64,000 bases of DNA from Parascedosporium putredinis (Eukaryota > Ascomycota > Sordariomycetes > Microascales > Microascaceae): the NCBI GenBank assembly GCA_949357655.1, contig CASHTG010000020.1:806001-870000 (forward strand). Reading direction: 5' to 3'. This document shows positions 1 through 13,295 of the stretch, piece by piece. The notes under the pieces are model-generated. The model searched no databases. It had not been told where the DNA came from and saw only the letters and a list, made by a program, of their open reading frames with translations. Position numbers and translations under genes: made by a program. Every line of letters begins with the position of its first letter. Within the stretch, counting starts at the first letter, position 1.

Positions 1-296
1 AACCTAACTCTTCACTTCTCATCGACACCTTTCCGTGGCTTGACTCCAATGCTGAATTTGAGGCACTAGAACGTGATATCTACACTACTAGCTGGCACTT
101 TACCCACGCTTTCTTCTTCTTCTTCTTTTGCTAGCACTCACCTTGGTATCTCTCTGCCCCTTGTATATTTACGCTTCCAATCACCTAGCTCTCGCTTTTG
201 TGTGATACCCGGACTAACTTTCGCGACTAGCAGGTTTTGCTCCTTGAGCCCGTTGATGGTCAAGAAAGATTCTGATCACTCCTCATACATTTGACG

Positions 297-3200
297 ATGG
301 GGAGCCCTCCTATTGGTCGGGGAGGCTCGCACCACGAAGGTTCTCCTTCCGCAAGACGCCCATCCCGCGAGCCTTCGCCTTCTCGCCGCACATCACCTTC
401 TCGTGATACCTCACCTTCTCGTAGTACTTCACCCTCTCGTTCGCGGGCTGGGTCAAATGCGGAAAATAATCCCTTTAGCCCCGGTATGGGTTACGACCCA
501 GCCAAGCCTGAGCCTACTAGCAAGGAGAAGGTTAACGTCCGCGTTGACCTACCTCCTGAGGCATATCTAAAGGTACGCGGCGCTGAACGCCACATTGTTA
601 AAACTCAACTAACTCAAGCACTAGACGCCTATCGATAGCCGATTTACCAAGCGTCCTGGCTTTAATACAAACAGCCGGCCCATATCTGTCCATGTTAACC
701 AGTTTTCAGTGAAATCCATCGATCCGGACCAGAAGATTTATCAGTATGATGTAAGTGTTGATAAAGAGATTGGCCTTGAGGGTAGGATAAGCAACGCGGC
801 GAAGCCTTTCTAAAGCGGAAATAGATCGCAATCTCACCGATCCCAAGGATAGAGAAGGCACTTCTTAAGAAGTGCTGGAATCACGCCTCCGTCAGGGATG
901 CCTTGCGCGAGTCTCAGGCACACTGGCTTTATGATGGGAATAAACTTGCTTGGTATGTTATCCTCCGAGCTGAAAGCCCATGCCTAACCCGTGGAGTTTT
1001 ATTTCAGGTCCACGGCTTTAATAGGGAACGGCGAGCTTCGCCTTTCAATTGACCTTGACGCGGACAGAGATGTAAACCGGGAAGTAACATTGTCTATTTC
1101 ATGATGAAAAAGACGACTCAAATTGATATGCGGGCTCTCAAGTCCTACCTATCCGGAACCTCGGCCTGGGATAACACAGTCCTAGAGTGTATGAGTAAGT
1201 ATAGCGATCCTCCTACCTTCTTGGTCATTGTGGCCCAGAGAAAAGAATGCAAAAGCGCTCGTTTCTTTATCAGAGAAAGCTATGATATCGCTACATAGTT
1301 GTGCCTAGCAAAAAGAAGCTGACAAGGGGATTCAGACTTCTTGGACCATCTTATCCGCCAAAGGCCTTCCGAAAACCTCCTTGCTATTAAGCGCAACTTT
1401 TATAACTTGAATGAGCCCCGCAGGCCTCTCACAAATGGGACTTTTAATGAGGTTGCTACAGGCGCGTATGCCTCAATCAGGCTTTGCCAGGTAAGATTTG
1501 GGTCGTACGGAGTGGCACACAATGCTCCCCTGCAGATCTCCACGCCTCTAATCACTGTTCTCTCGGTAGATCAAGCCTGGAGGTACCGGCCTAGGAATTA
1601 ACGTAGATGTCGCCAACACGGCCATGTGGACGGGCGGCCAGAGTTTGCTGGCCCTCGTACAAGCTTACCTGCCCTCCATTGACCGTCGCTTCTCAAACTG
1701 TGAGTATTTGGCCCACCGCATCACTAGGCGGCATTAAGATTGTTTGCTAAAAGAAGGACATCCTATTCCATCTATAGTAAGCAAACCTGAACAAGCCAGG
1801 GCACTAAGTCCTGTTGCCGACTCAAACGGCGTTTATCGTCCCTCACAGATGTTCCAATATCTCAGGCGTTTTCACAAGTTGAAGTTCACCATGATGCATC
1901 GAGAACGTGGTGTGCAGCCAGGATCAACGAGAGAGCATACCGTCTTTCGTGTCGTTTTTGATCCTGCATATGGAAGCGAGGGTGCCACCGCTCGAAATGT
2001 CACATTTGAAATAGATGGACGCAGGATCAGCGTTCAGGATTACTTCTACCAACGCTATAACACTACCCTCCATTGGCCCGATCTTCCCGTCATCGAGACT
2101 ACTAAGAAGGGCTGCTACATGCCAATGGAACTCTGCTGGATCAAGCCCATGCAGCGTTTCCCATTTAAGCTGAGCGGTGCACAGGTAAGCGGATGCTTTT
2201 CCCATCCTATGCCTACTTGAGGCCGGCCTAATGGGAAGTAGAGAGGAGCTTACTGACGCGGTAAATCTAGACGTCGGATATGATCAGAATCGCGGTCACC
2301 CGGCCTCCTGTTCGGCGAACTAATATTATGCAGAAGTTTGCTTCCCTCGACTATCAGAACGACCATTACCTACACCAATATGGCGTTCGGATCGATAACC
2401 ACTTCACGGCCACGGACGCGAGGCTTTTGAAGCCGCCTGTTCTCCAATTCAACAGATCTAAAATAGAACCTGGTACAAGTGGACGCTGGGATCTCAAAGG
2501 CAAGAAGCTTTTCGTGTCCAACACCCGACCTCTTAAAACATGGGGTTTTGTCCGCTTCACCAACGTCGTTGACTTTCCCCTCATGGCCGCATTTGCACGC
2601 CAGTTCAAGCAATTCTTCATTCAACATGGTGGTGTAGTCTCGGACGATCCTTTATACTTCGACGCTACACGGGGTGGCAGTCTCGCTGCTGCCCTCAAAT
2701 CGGCACACGATCAATGGCAGCAGAAGAAGGGCAGCAAGGTAGACCTCATGTTTTGCATCATAAGCAAGGGCAAGGAAGACATCTACACTCGCCTAAAGAA
2801 GTCGGCTGACTGCCGGCTTGCTGTCCTCACCCAAATGCTGCTGGACGAGAATGTAGTGAAGTCTACCCTCAATATTGCAGCAACGTTTGCCTCAAGGTGA
2901 ACGCCAAGCTGGGAGGAGCCACAAGCCGAATTCTTGGCCCACGTCCGCACTCTCCTTTCTACAACATCCCGACCATGGTGCTAGGCGTCGACGTGTCTCA
3001 CGCTTCCCCTGGCGTCGAATCCCCATCTATGGCTTCCATGGTTATGTCGATTGATCAAAATGCGTGTCGTTACGCTGCTGCGGTTGAGACCAATGGATAC
3101 AAGGTGGAGATGTTGACCCGCGCGAATATCAACAAGTTTTTGGATCGCCTCCTGCCGGCATTTCGAAAGGGCACGACAATTCATCAGCCTCAGCACGTGT

Positions 3201-3808
3201 ATTACTTCCGAGATGGCGTATCGGAAGGCCAGTTTGCCCAGGTGATCGAATATGAAGTAAATGAAATGAAGGAGCGCCTCCGCGTTGACGGGGTGGTGCC
3301 CAAATTCACCGTTATCGTCGCTACTAAACGCCATCACATTCGGTTTTTCCCCGACAGGTCTTGTGCGGATAAGAATGGCAACCCGCTCCCTGGAACCCTG
3401 GTGGAACGCGACGTTACTCACCCTTTCCATTGGGACTTTTACCTTTGTTCGCACCTCGCCATCCAGGGTACCGCTCGCCCGGTTCATTACCATGTCATCC
3501 TCGATGAGGCCAACTGTCAGCCCAACGAGCTGCAACGAATGATCTATGAACAGTGCTATATGTATGCACGGTCCACTACAGCTGTTTCCCTGCACCCTGC
3601 CGTGTATTACGCTCACTTGGCTAGTAGCCGAGCGCGTGCCCATGACTCAGTCCCGCAGGGCGGCTCGGATGACGCTGGCTATGGGTCGAGAGCACTTGCG
3701 GGTAGTGGCGATGTGCGAGACTCGGCGCCTCTCCGCCCGATGGGTGCCGAAGAAGATGCTCACAGAGACAATATCGTATTCTTCCCAGGTACCATGTGGT
3801 ACATTTGA
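297..3808 (+). CDS. Argonaute (QDE-2-like) small-RNA effector
   Basis: Guide-RNA-binding nuclease of RNA silencing. Start taken at the ATG at 297; the N-terminus is rich in SPSR repeats. Exons read: 297-572, 639-781, 848-952, 1008-1194, 1336-1490, 1570-1699, 1778-2184, 2271-3808, with GT-AG introns of 55-141 bp. In order: Argonaute N domain (RFTKRPGFN, QYDV), linker (LLAIKRNFYN, GGTGLGINVDVANTA), PAZ (about 1830-2180), MID, and PIWI (about 2960-3650). The PIWI tetrad is complete: D in LGVDVSHA, E in YKVEML, D in RDGVSEGQ, H in YYAHLAS, so slicing is expected. The C-terminus TMWYI is the usual Argonaute tail. The frame breaks at about 781 (G run), 1097 (T run) and 2870 (C run); adding one base to each restores the conserved sequence and exon phases. 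The join between the first two exons is off by one base and stays unresolved. Confidence 0.93.
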
Positions 3809-4647
3809 TTCTACATGTAGCCTTTAGGCGCCTCTGTCTTTATCTTTGATTTTTATGGCGGAAGAAAAAGAAAAGGAAAAGCTCAACCTTCAGGCATGGA
3901 TGGGCCTAAGGTGTGCAAACAAGCGTAGTCGTGAGCTCACAAGTACCAACCCTGTACTCACGGCTACAAGACTGGGCTACACGAAATTATGGAATGATGC
4001 TGAGGAGGCCCCTTGTCCTAAGCATTGCGATTTGGCCCAGACAGCGGTAGAGACGACATCACAAGCTAGGCAGACCAACCGTGAAGGTTTGATTCGTGAA
4101 TAAACTCGATTCTTATCCCAGACTACTCTGAATGTGATTGTTTTCTTGGCTGAAGATGTGAAGGTATGGCAGGTTACCACGCGCTGAGAGCAATTGGCCT
4201 ACATCGTTCAGCTCCTGTATCGAGTAAGTACAATGTGCGAAGACTAATGCCTGCCATTGGGGAGCCGCGGTGAGCCGCGGTGATGAGAGCGGGCTGTCAC
4301 AATCGCTTTCTACAGTGTTGGTGGTGTCTTCCTAGCTCGCCTGCGTCTAGCCGTGGACAGGGGAATTGTGTATCAGCACGGTAAGCTAAGAGTACGGATT
4401 CTCTGCTCCCACACATACCCGCATACGTTATTTTTTATTTGGAGAAAGGGTTAAGCAGATGGGCATGTCGGATCGCGTGTGGGAAAAAAAAAAGCCGGCA
4501 TAGATAGATCTTAGACTATTACGATCGGCATCGATGGGGATACCTAGCAGGACACACGATAGGGAGTTGGTATCAAACATCAAGGGCGTACATGGGAGAT
4601 GGTTTATTGATCTCTTGTCCTTTTTAGCGATGTGAAAACCGGGTTTT
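3809..4647. other. intergenic, convergent gene ends
   Basis: Lies between the 3' ends of the Argonaute and dihydroorotase genes. Only short open frames without codon-like structure. A 10-base unit GAGCCGCGGT occurs twice in tandem at about 4262-4281. Nothing else supportable. Confidence 0.6.
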
Positions 4648-6189
4648 CTAAGCCCAGTCTAAGCTTAGGATTGGGTGCTCGGCCCGGACTAGGCCAATCC
4701 TCAATGAACCGTCCTCATTTCCAATATTGGAAGGGATCCTGGAACCAGCCCTTTGCAGCTTGATCTTAGGCAGATCGGCTGCCGCGTGAGGGAGCTTGTA
4801 GAACTTTCGGCCAGATAGGCTGAGGAACTGTTCGAGACGATCTTGGGTGACGTCGTCGGGGTTGAGGACTCCGCGCTCAGTAGCCTCCTCCAGCGCGAGA
4901 AGGACATATTGGGTAGCAAGAAGTTGGGTGAAGACACCGGCGGGGGCTTGGGAATTCGTCTTGTTGATAAGGGGGTGGGGGCGCTATCGGAGCCACTGGA
5001 AGAGAACAATCGCATCGTTAGTGGTGGGGAACCCTAGGAGAGATGACAATAAATAAACCAGACGGACTTACAAAAAGAACTTGGTATCGCCGCTTACGAC
5101 GGCCTGGAGGAGGGCGTCACGGTCCTCGGGAGTTTTGGGGATAGGTTTGCAGAATGCATGGGGGTTAATGCGGCTGATGTCGCCGGTGAGGAAGAGATGA
5201 TGGGCGGTAATGGTCGCTGTTGGCACTCCATGTTAGTCGGGGATGTCAAGAAGCGAGTCTTCCCGGATGCGCCTACCGCTGACGGTGGGGCCGCAAGCGC
5301 GCACGGCGGCGACGGCGGCCTTGGTTGAGCAGTGCTCCAACACGACGCGAAGCTTCGGGTGCGCCTCGTGGATCTTCTTGAGCATGGGGAGGAAGGCCTC
5401 CTCGAGGCTGAGGCCGGGCTCCGGGCTCTTGACGGCCTCACCGTGGAGATTGAGGACAATATCGTGGGTCTCCATGGCGGCGAAGACGGGGAAGTAGTCC
5501 TCGATGGCGCTCACGCCATTCTCGGAGTTGGTGGTGACGCCTATTATCTCGTGTCAGAAGGATCTTGGCTTGGTCCCACGTGCAGCCTTTCGAGAGGTGT
5601 GGGATTAGGGCCCACGCAGTCGGGACGGGACCAGAGGCGCGGTCGACGGTACCTTGAGGGTAGAGCTTGACACCAGCAATGCCGGCCTTTGCGGCCTCGG
5701 CGATTACTTCGGGGGTGACATCGGGATGAAGCTGCCTCGGTCGGGAGGAGTTAGATTCGGTGACGCGTGCCCTCGTGGGCAAATGAATGGCGGAGAACGT
5801 ACGAAGAGGGACATGAGATAGTTGACAGTGGGATCAATGGCCTCGAGCTCAGCCTTGTACTCCAAGGCCCTAGCTACACTCGTGACTGGTGGGGTCAGGT
5901 TAGGCTAGAACTCCCCCGTTCCCCGGGCCCCCAAGTTAGTGCGCGAACATACGTGACGACATCAAAAGGGAAGAAAAAGATAAGGGTTATGCACCGGGCA
6001 CCGGGGCAGGGCAGATTTCGTCTACTACGGGAGAGATGTGCTGTCATTCATACATACCATCACGAAAACCGTATCCACCCCCTTTGCGGATGGTGGGCAC
6101 GACGAGCTTCATCATGTCACCCTGCCTCAGGTGAACATGCATGTCCGCGGTAGCGGGAGCTCAAGGGAATTAACTTCGCTCAGCCTCAT
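4648..6189 (-). CDS. Dihydroorotase (pyrimidine biosynthesis)
   Basis: Zinc amidohydrolase that closes carbamoyl-aspartate to dihydroorotate, the third step of UMP synthesis; the yeast counterpart is URA4. Exons (minus strand): 6189-6058, 5904-5803, 5731-5653, 5540-5277, 5216-5072, 4995-4648, separated by 60-153 bp introns. With corrections these sum to 358 codons. Metal-site motifs seen: HVHLRQGD (HxH), AGIAGVKLYP (the lysine usually carboxylated), LNLHGE, LEHCST and GSDSAPH (catalytic Asp). ATG at 6189 begins MRLSEVNSLELP and matches the family's short N-terminus. The frame is broken at about 6150, at the G run near 6085 (two bases short) and at the C run (minus strand) near 4985. Housekeeping gene; no regulatory signal recognised. 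Confidence 0.93.
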
Positions 6190-9100
6190 TGCTTCAAAGT
6201 TAGGGGTGTGCTGGTTTGAGACTCTTGTTTATTTGTGTGAATTCCGGTTGAGGCAAACGATAGATTGGGAGCACAGGAAAGACGGTTTGGGCAAATGGAA
6301 GCGAAGGGATCAGTAACGCGGAAACCTTTATTTCTTCCTTCTATTTTTTCACCTTAGAATCTCACATCTTAAGATTTTTTTCTTCTTCTTCGATTTGCTC
6401 TCCTTCGTCATCAGCCGAGGGGTAGCTTCACGCTTGCACTTTCCCGAGTTAGGTGGGGTTGGAGGGGTAAAGTTCTTACATAACCTCTCCGCCTTTGGGA
6501 TGGGGTCATTGGCTTTGGGGCTTGGGCGTTATCAGTAATTCGAGAAGCAAAGAGGCGAAGGTCCGATTTAAGCTCGGCTTTAATCGCGGAAGGGGAATTC
6601 GCGAGCTGTTCTCCACCTTGTCCCCATTGCTGTCACTCTCCTGATCCCAGGGCACTCTCGGCCGACATCGAGGAACTTCATTCTAGAAAACGGGCTTTTT
6701 TTCTTGGTCCTTTGGTGGATGAACTCCTGAAGGGGTTTTTTGTTCATCTTCGCTAGAAATGTTCTCGAAGGATCCCAAACGCCCCTCTCCCCCGGTCATT
6801 CGGAAAGGGGAAGAGACATCGCGCTGGATTCAATTATGCAGGCGCATATTGTGAGGGAACCACATGAGCATGCTTATCTCGTAGAAAGCGTGTCATCAGG
6901 GAGAGAGAGAAGCCAAACATTAGGTAACTGGAATCGCATCATCTTGGACTGGTTGGGCAGATTTCCACCCGCGGAGAAGAAGCATTGTGTCTGGAGGTGA
7001 AGGAATCAACCCGGCGGCGCCAAGAAAGACTAGCGGCCTTCTAGAACAAGTCAGATGACCAGAATTGGTACGACCTACGCATCGATTGCTCAATCCCGAC
7101 AGTGAATTGGTGGGTCTCGGCGAGCTTCCCTTCTGTCGTGACCGAGATCGAGCATCTTAGCACCACTGGCGGGCAGGGCTGTGCTGCCAACCTGCGAATG
7201 CGAAATGCGGCCTGCGGGACCTTTTAACTACGCTCGCATTGGCCAATTGCTGATCTTATCTTTCAACTGTCACTAGTGGGCTCCGGAAAACAACGATTCC
7301 CTCCCCAGCTTTCGAAGGACGCCCCATCCCGTTGGAACGTGTTGGACCGGGGCAGGGATGGTATCGCCAGCATCACGGCTGTCTCGGCGGCGGAGAGTTG
7401 CAAAGATTGAAGCCACCCCACCCCCACCAACCTCCCCTCGAAGATGGAACTTCGATGATACTTCTCGAACATTTCGAGGCGACCCCGGACACGGGCTTCA
7501 CCTTGTGCCACGCACTTCTTCTATGCCGTTTGAATGACCGGGATGCTTTTGGCTTTTGACGAAGAATTCGTTGTTGCGCGGTCTCACCAGCCAGAGACAG
7601 GGCAGATTCCTTGCTTACTACAAATGTGAGGCGCGTGAGCGCAGCATCTGTTTCCAGAGGAACAGGGCTGATTTGCGCCATGCAAAGCTAAGGAGGCGGT
7701 TCCCTCAGCTCAAGATCATGTTTGGCGTTTTGATCGATAGACTCTCCTGCCGTTCTATCGTGATTGGAATGGATTGAGCACTATGAAATGTGGCGCTCGC
7801 TTTGCTAGAGAAGGACCCTGAATGAAGAATACATGCTTGCTATTTCACCCCGGTGCCTTAGTTAAACCAATACCACAGAGCACAGTCGTTTCCCGCCCTG
7901 TTTCCCTTGCAGCCACCAACTTGATTATTGTAGACGAACTGGTCGGCTCAATCGTCTCAATCGTCTCTGTTAGCTTGCTAGAAACAAGATGCTCGGAATT
8001 GCATGTAGCCTCCATGCGCCGCCATTGATCACCAGGTGCTTCCCTCCCCTCGTGTTTAGGTTTCACCCCCATTTGTCTCCTTTAGGAATGGAAATAATAC
8101 TATTGATGACCCAACCACAAAGACTCGCTCGTCTGGCTGCGCCCTGGCCGCATGATGACCGTTTGAAGAATTCAGCATTATTATTCTTACGTTGCAAAGG
8201 GTGGAAAACTGCCTTGAAAAAGGGGCGTGCGTGCGGACCTAGTCAGGACGGGACGGGGAAGGGAGGAGAAAAGCGCGAAGGCCGAAGGAGAGGGGGCAAG
8301 CAGCCCCGGGTGAGGCGCAATGCATCTAGAAGCTTTCCTGATTTGGCTTGGAGTGAGGCAGGGCATCCCGCCTCTTGGCTTTCCAGACAAGCATCACAAT
8401 TCTGGAGGTGGAGCATCAGCTGAACTGATTACGACATTTCGCGTCTGCCACATACTAAGCCCAGGATTGACCAGTTGACAGGGCGGCACGGACGGGGCAA
8501 GGACGGGGCGAAGACTGGTGCGACTCGGCCCTCACCGGACCACACCGTGGACAGAGCTAGCCAATCTTTGAATTGGGAGAAACACTTGGTAGTCAAAGAG
8601 AAGCAATGGCGCGAATAACTCTCTCATCGATCCTGGCCCCACGATCGGTCTCTCTACCGGGCTTTCTTTGAAGTTCGCCTTGCTTTGTTGGGGCTCACTC
8701 AATGATCAAGGTAATCTTTGGGAAGAGGGCAGTTTATTTTTCGGCCGCGAGCAATTGAGGCGATCACCGCCTTCCCAACGAAAATAAAGTCTGAGAGACC
8801 GTCAAGATGGCCTTAACTTCGGCTAGGTATAGTTCATCACTGTTTTCCCATGAGCTAAGTTGCAGGAAAGAAAATGATAGAAACGGAAGGCAAGTACCTC
8901 GAAAAGATGGCGGAATCGAACACGATTAGATTTTGAGAGAACAGGTTGGCGCATGGGGCCAGGATGGGTGACCGCCACAAAGATCGGCCGCGCCTTGTGT
9001 GTGGCCGGGGAATTCCGGGTGTTCATCACGGCCGTCTATTTGTCCCCTTGATGCTGTGCACAATGCAAAGACGAGCAACCATGTGCTAAGGTAAGACGAG

Positions 9101-10860
9101 TGTTCTCAACTGCATCGTTGTTGCCGCTGCCGGTTTTGCTCTTGTTGTCATTTTGAGGCCCTCTTGGCGGCCGTTTTGATTCGACTGCAGTGGAATGTGA
9201 AGGAAGGAGGAGGGTCCTGCCGGACAAATAAGGTCGGAGGTGGGCAGGAAACCCCTGGCTGATGCTGGCTGGAACCCCAAGGTTCGCGCCGATGTTCATC
9301 TTGTGACACCCGGATTCCGCCCTTATTCGACTCTCTTCCCCCGTAATCATGGATTCCTTCTCCTTCCGGTCCTCGCTACGAGCAAGATAATGCACTCGAA
9401 GGAGGAAAGGCCAAGCAGGGAACGTAGGAAGAAACCGTCTTTAATTACCCAGCCACAGGGAACCGTAGAGTGCTACACACAGAGGAGCGCGGAGGACGGT
9501 TCCGCTCTCAAGAGAGGTGACACAAGAAACTACCTGAACGGTACATCTTAGCGTTCATCAGACTGTGCAATCCTAATGTATCCACGATGTCACTCTTGGT
9601 CATTCCTAGCTGACATGGATCGCTGGTTGCTTTATTGACTTCAATGCTCTCTTTACCTTTACCCAGCCTTTCATACGAATTGACCGCTGAGGGAGGGCCT
9701 TTTTGAGACTAGGAGCTCCTCTGGCGTTGTCACCAACGCCACACTTTAATTCAGGCAATTCCCACGAAACGTTGCAAGCCAGAGAGAGCGGGCCAGCCCG
9801 GAAAGAGGAATGGCAAGCTCGGGGATTTTTGAAGTAATGGGCCTCAGGAGCCAAAGACGAAGCACAGAGCAATTGATGGTATAACGGTGAGGGAGAAATC
9901 GGAACTACGAAATGCCTCGCAATATAGGGACCGTGGGTGGATCCGAGATCGTGAAGGGTGGGGGAGGAAAAAGGAAGTTTAAGATACGAAGCTGAGCCAA
10001 ACTAAAACCCTTATACCTTGGGGCGCAAGGAACATGAAAGGTATTGATTGCTCTCAAGGACCCCCAAAGGTTGGAATTGGCTTGTCCGTGACCGGGGCTG
10101 GTCGTGTGCTGCTCCCGCCCAGGGCCAAAGGCGGTGCGTCGACGGGGATTGGTTCGTTGGGCTCGATGTTAGGCTGCAACGGCTCGTTTCCTCATGGTCG
10201 TCATTTCTTCCCTCAGACGGCACAGGACAGGTAATCCTGGAGAGGGAAGCAGCAATTTCACTGAGAGAAAGTTTGAGGCCCGTTGGCTCTCGAGAAGTTC
10301 CGCTCTTGCCAGACTGGGCCCCCGGCATCCTTCCCTGCAAGGGAAGCGACTTGGGTGTCCTTTTTTTTTCTCCCTTTGTCCCTGCCCACTGCAGTAGGAA
10401 ACGGCCTCGCAGAACGAGGGTTTTCACGAAACATTTCCAGGCCCAAGCAAGCGCCTGCAGTAGGATGAGCTAATTCTGAACCCAAGTGCAACAAGGGACG
10501 TACCTTCTTGGCACCATGGAGATGTCAAGAAAGTGTCGGCTCGAACCTGACCAAAAGTTTAGTTGGGGCATGGAGAATGGAGGGTAAAAGTATCCACGAA
10601 GTATCTCCGATCCGCAGCACATCCGTGTCCCTCCGCCCCTCTCCCTTCCCCCTTCGGACCCATCCCCGCCAAAAGGAAAACAAAGAAGGACCCTTTCCCC
10701 AGACCAAATGGACCCCGGGGGTGGATTTGTGACGTGCTTGGCGACTGTTCCCACGTAGAGGAGAGGGGGGTTTAATTTTCACTCCTTGTCCACCTTGATC
10801 CCATTCGAAAGAGACTCCGCCATCAATTCAGATCACAGGTACAGCCTTCCACAGATCTGG
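6190..10860. other. long gene-poor stretch
   Basis: About 4.7 kb between the dihydroorotase start and the leader of the zinc-finger gene. All open frames are short (under about 145 codons), overlap on both strands and show no recognisable domain or intron chain. I see no gene here; given the frame-breaking errors elsewhere in the window, a degraded or error-split gene cannot be excluded. Confidence 0.5.
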
Positions 10861-12219
10861 TGCTTGATTATATAGGAGCTGTACTCCCCCACCTTTTCAC
10901 CTGTCAAATTCCCAGGCTCGGCCTTTAAGTTTCCTTATCCCTCGCGCTTACCGCCAAACTCTTCACGCTACTTACAAGTTTTGAGGATTTATTTTGTATT
11001 CTGTTGAATTGCGCTTTCCACCCGGGACTTTTCTACGAGCTTCAACTTTGGAAGTCGCGCCTGACCAGCTCCGTCTTGTCCTCAAATTTCACACTCACCT
11101 CATCCGTGGTTCCGCCGCCATTGCAGTGGGAGCGATCTATCTTGTTGAGCCTTGACTGGGTGAGAAAGTGACGTCTTCTCTTCCCAACTTGAACTCCAGG
11201 CGCGTCACTTGACGTCTCCACCCTTGAGGGACGTACCTGCCCTGAGTTTGGCCGGCCGAGTCTCCGGGTACACGATCCCGCACGCCGCACGGCAGTTTAA
11301 ACCGTCACAAGACTCGGCGTTGATCTTGGACTCAGTCTTGATCCGGGCGTTACTTTGATTCTCGCCTTCTTTTTACTTTTCACGAGGAACTCGGCCGCTC
11401 TTGGAAAGTCAAACACACGTCGCCCGCCCACTTAGACACACTACCTGACCTAGCTTTCGCCTGTTGTTACTGCCATGGACGTTCCATAGCACAACCGCCG
11501 ATCCAAGTACGCAAGTCAACTCTTTCCACAAGGCTTACTTCGGTGTCCATTCCCAGATATCGTCGACCGCATGAGGGGTCATCCCCACAATATCACATCT
11601 CGGTCTTTCACTCCCAAACTATAATCATCCATAGGAGTTTCTGGCCGTTCAACATACCCACACTCTCCATCCCGTGTAAATTCTTACACTAGTCCTCAAC
11701 TCAACACAAAAATCTTTACCCTTTCTCTGGACTTGAATAACACTACCTGGTGTTTCCTCTTTTATACTTTCCCTACCCATCATTTAAAAACATCTACCAC
11801 TCCAATTGCAATCCCAAGTCTGACCTGAAATCACTCTTACTCTTACTCCAAAACCACCGGTTTCACCAAGCCCTCGCTCGCAAATTCTCCATATACTATT
11901 CTATCTGGAATTACACACTACAGAACCACAATCTTTACCTTCTTGCCCATAAACACACTCTCTCAAGCATATCCTTACCAACCGTCCCTGCCACCGGCAT
12001 CCCTTGAGTTTATCCTTTGAGACTATTCATTCACCTTCACTCACGATCCAAACTGCTACCACTATTCTACCACCGACAGCGTCTATCCTTGGGCCTACAA
12101 TCATTCGCAGCATCCCAAGTTCCCTCGCGCCGCTAGCTTAAGAGCTTTTAGCGGTCCCTTCCCCTTCCTTACAATTAGCAACTTGGGCTTTTGAAACAAA
12201 GCCCTCTTCCTAAGTAACC
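10861..12219 (+). promoter_or_regulatory. putative promoter and long pyrimidine-rich leader
   Basis: A TATA-like TATATAG lies at about 10869. From about 11560 to 12110 the plus strand is strongly C/T/A-rich and poor in G, the bias typical of long untranslated leaders of fungal regulatory genes. It leads into the zinc-finger coding region. Start of transcription is inferred, not seen. Confidence 0.35.
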
Positions 12220-13295
12220 GTGGCGGTGCCAAAGAGCAACGAGATACTCCAATTCCGATTCCCACCCGACGGGAATTGTTCCTGCTTCCTTTCTGGAGCA
12301 GCTGATTGCTATTGTAATTACTGGACAAACGAGTTCATTTACTCACTCGAAAACACCGACAACACCGACAACACCGGCACCATTCCGCTGTCGGACTTTT
12401 ACCTGGCACCAGATCCGGAGCCTGACCCGCCCCCCGCCCCAACTTTCCCTCGAAGCTCAGATCCAAGCCCACAACAGTGAGCAACTACATCGCCAGCTGC
12501 AAGCGATCCAAGCAGCGCAAACTCAACGACTTCAGCGACCCTCGGCACTCTATTTCGCCCCTTCCCCCTTCTCAATACACCAATCCTTGATTTTGAACAC
12601 TCACACTCATCGACGCCGATCGTATCCTCGGCAACATCGCCATGGATTCCAATCTCGGCCACGGGGTCACCACACGTCAACGACGTGTCCTTTTCTTCGT
12701 TCGACTCGCCAGTGCCCGATCTAAACATCGCGGAAAGCCCAGGGAATTTTGCAGTCTCGCCACCGGCTAATGCGGTGGTGGCATGGCCTAACGCTGGTTA
12801 CGGCCTAGGATTTGATTCAACTACCCATCCGACGAACCAAACGTATGTCCTCGTCCCAAGTCCCCCTTTTGTCGTTGACAGCCCTCATTTTGGCTGCCGT
12901 CCATGTTTTTCTTCCTTACTTTACTCTTTATGATCGACGAGTTGAGGAACAGCTCACTAACTTGCCTATGTGATAGTGCGTCGACATCGCTCCCCGCTAG
13001 CCAAGAAGGCAGCCACAGCTCGCGATGCGATGTCTGCTCGCTCTCATTCCCCACGAGGAAGGAGCTGAAGCGGCACCAGAGCGTAGCGCATGAAAAGGGC
13101 CTGGCTTTCAGGTGTCGTATTGACGGGTGCATCAAGGCACGAAGCGGCCACATCTATAACAGGCGTGACAACTTTGTACGGCACCTCAAGACGGCTCACA
13201 CCGACACAGGCAACTTTGACATGGAAGACATGGTGAAGACTTGTGGTTTCACAAGAGGCAGCGAGGCAGACAAGCACGCTCGACGCAGGAAGTGA
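12220..13295 (+). CDS. C2H2 zinc-finger protein, probable transcription factor
   Basis: Two C-terminal zinc fingers: RCDVCSLSFPTRKELKRHQSVAH (C-x2-C-x12-H-x4-H; positions about 13021-13092), then a longer-loop finger with C-x4-C and HLKTAH (about 13110-13200). The C-terminus is KHARRRK, possibly a nuclear localisation signal. Upstream is a disordered Ser/Pro/Asn/Gln-rich region. A 134-bp intron at 12843-12976 joins ...PTNQT to ASTSLPAS in frame. The frame switches near 12450 and near 12560 (C runs), where Gln-rich coding sequence (RQLQAIQAAQTQRLQ) continues in a neighbouring frame. No convincing ATG is visible, so the true start may lie in an upstream exon; the left limit is only the beginning of coding-like sequence. 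Target genes unknown. Confidence 0.7.

Noticed and set aside
1..30. Telomere-like CCTAA at the left edge
   Set aside because: Only a single AACCTAA occurs, with no tandem TTAGGG/CCCTAA array.
297..3808. Reading the Argonaute gene as a pseudogene because of several frame breaks
   Set aside because: All catalytic residues, splice sites and the C-terminus are intact, and each resolved break needs only one base in a mononucleotide run, as in housekeeping genes of the same window.
5094..5459. Arg/Ser-rich minus-strand frame as a separate protein
   Set aside because: It is an off-frame reading through dihydroorotase exons 4 and 5 and the intron between them.
7263..10782. Several overlapping 60-140 residue frames on both strands
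   Set aside because: No start context, domain, intron chain or coding bias; frames overlap each other on both strands as expected by chance.
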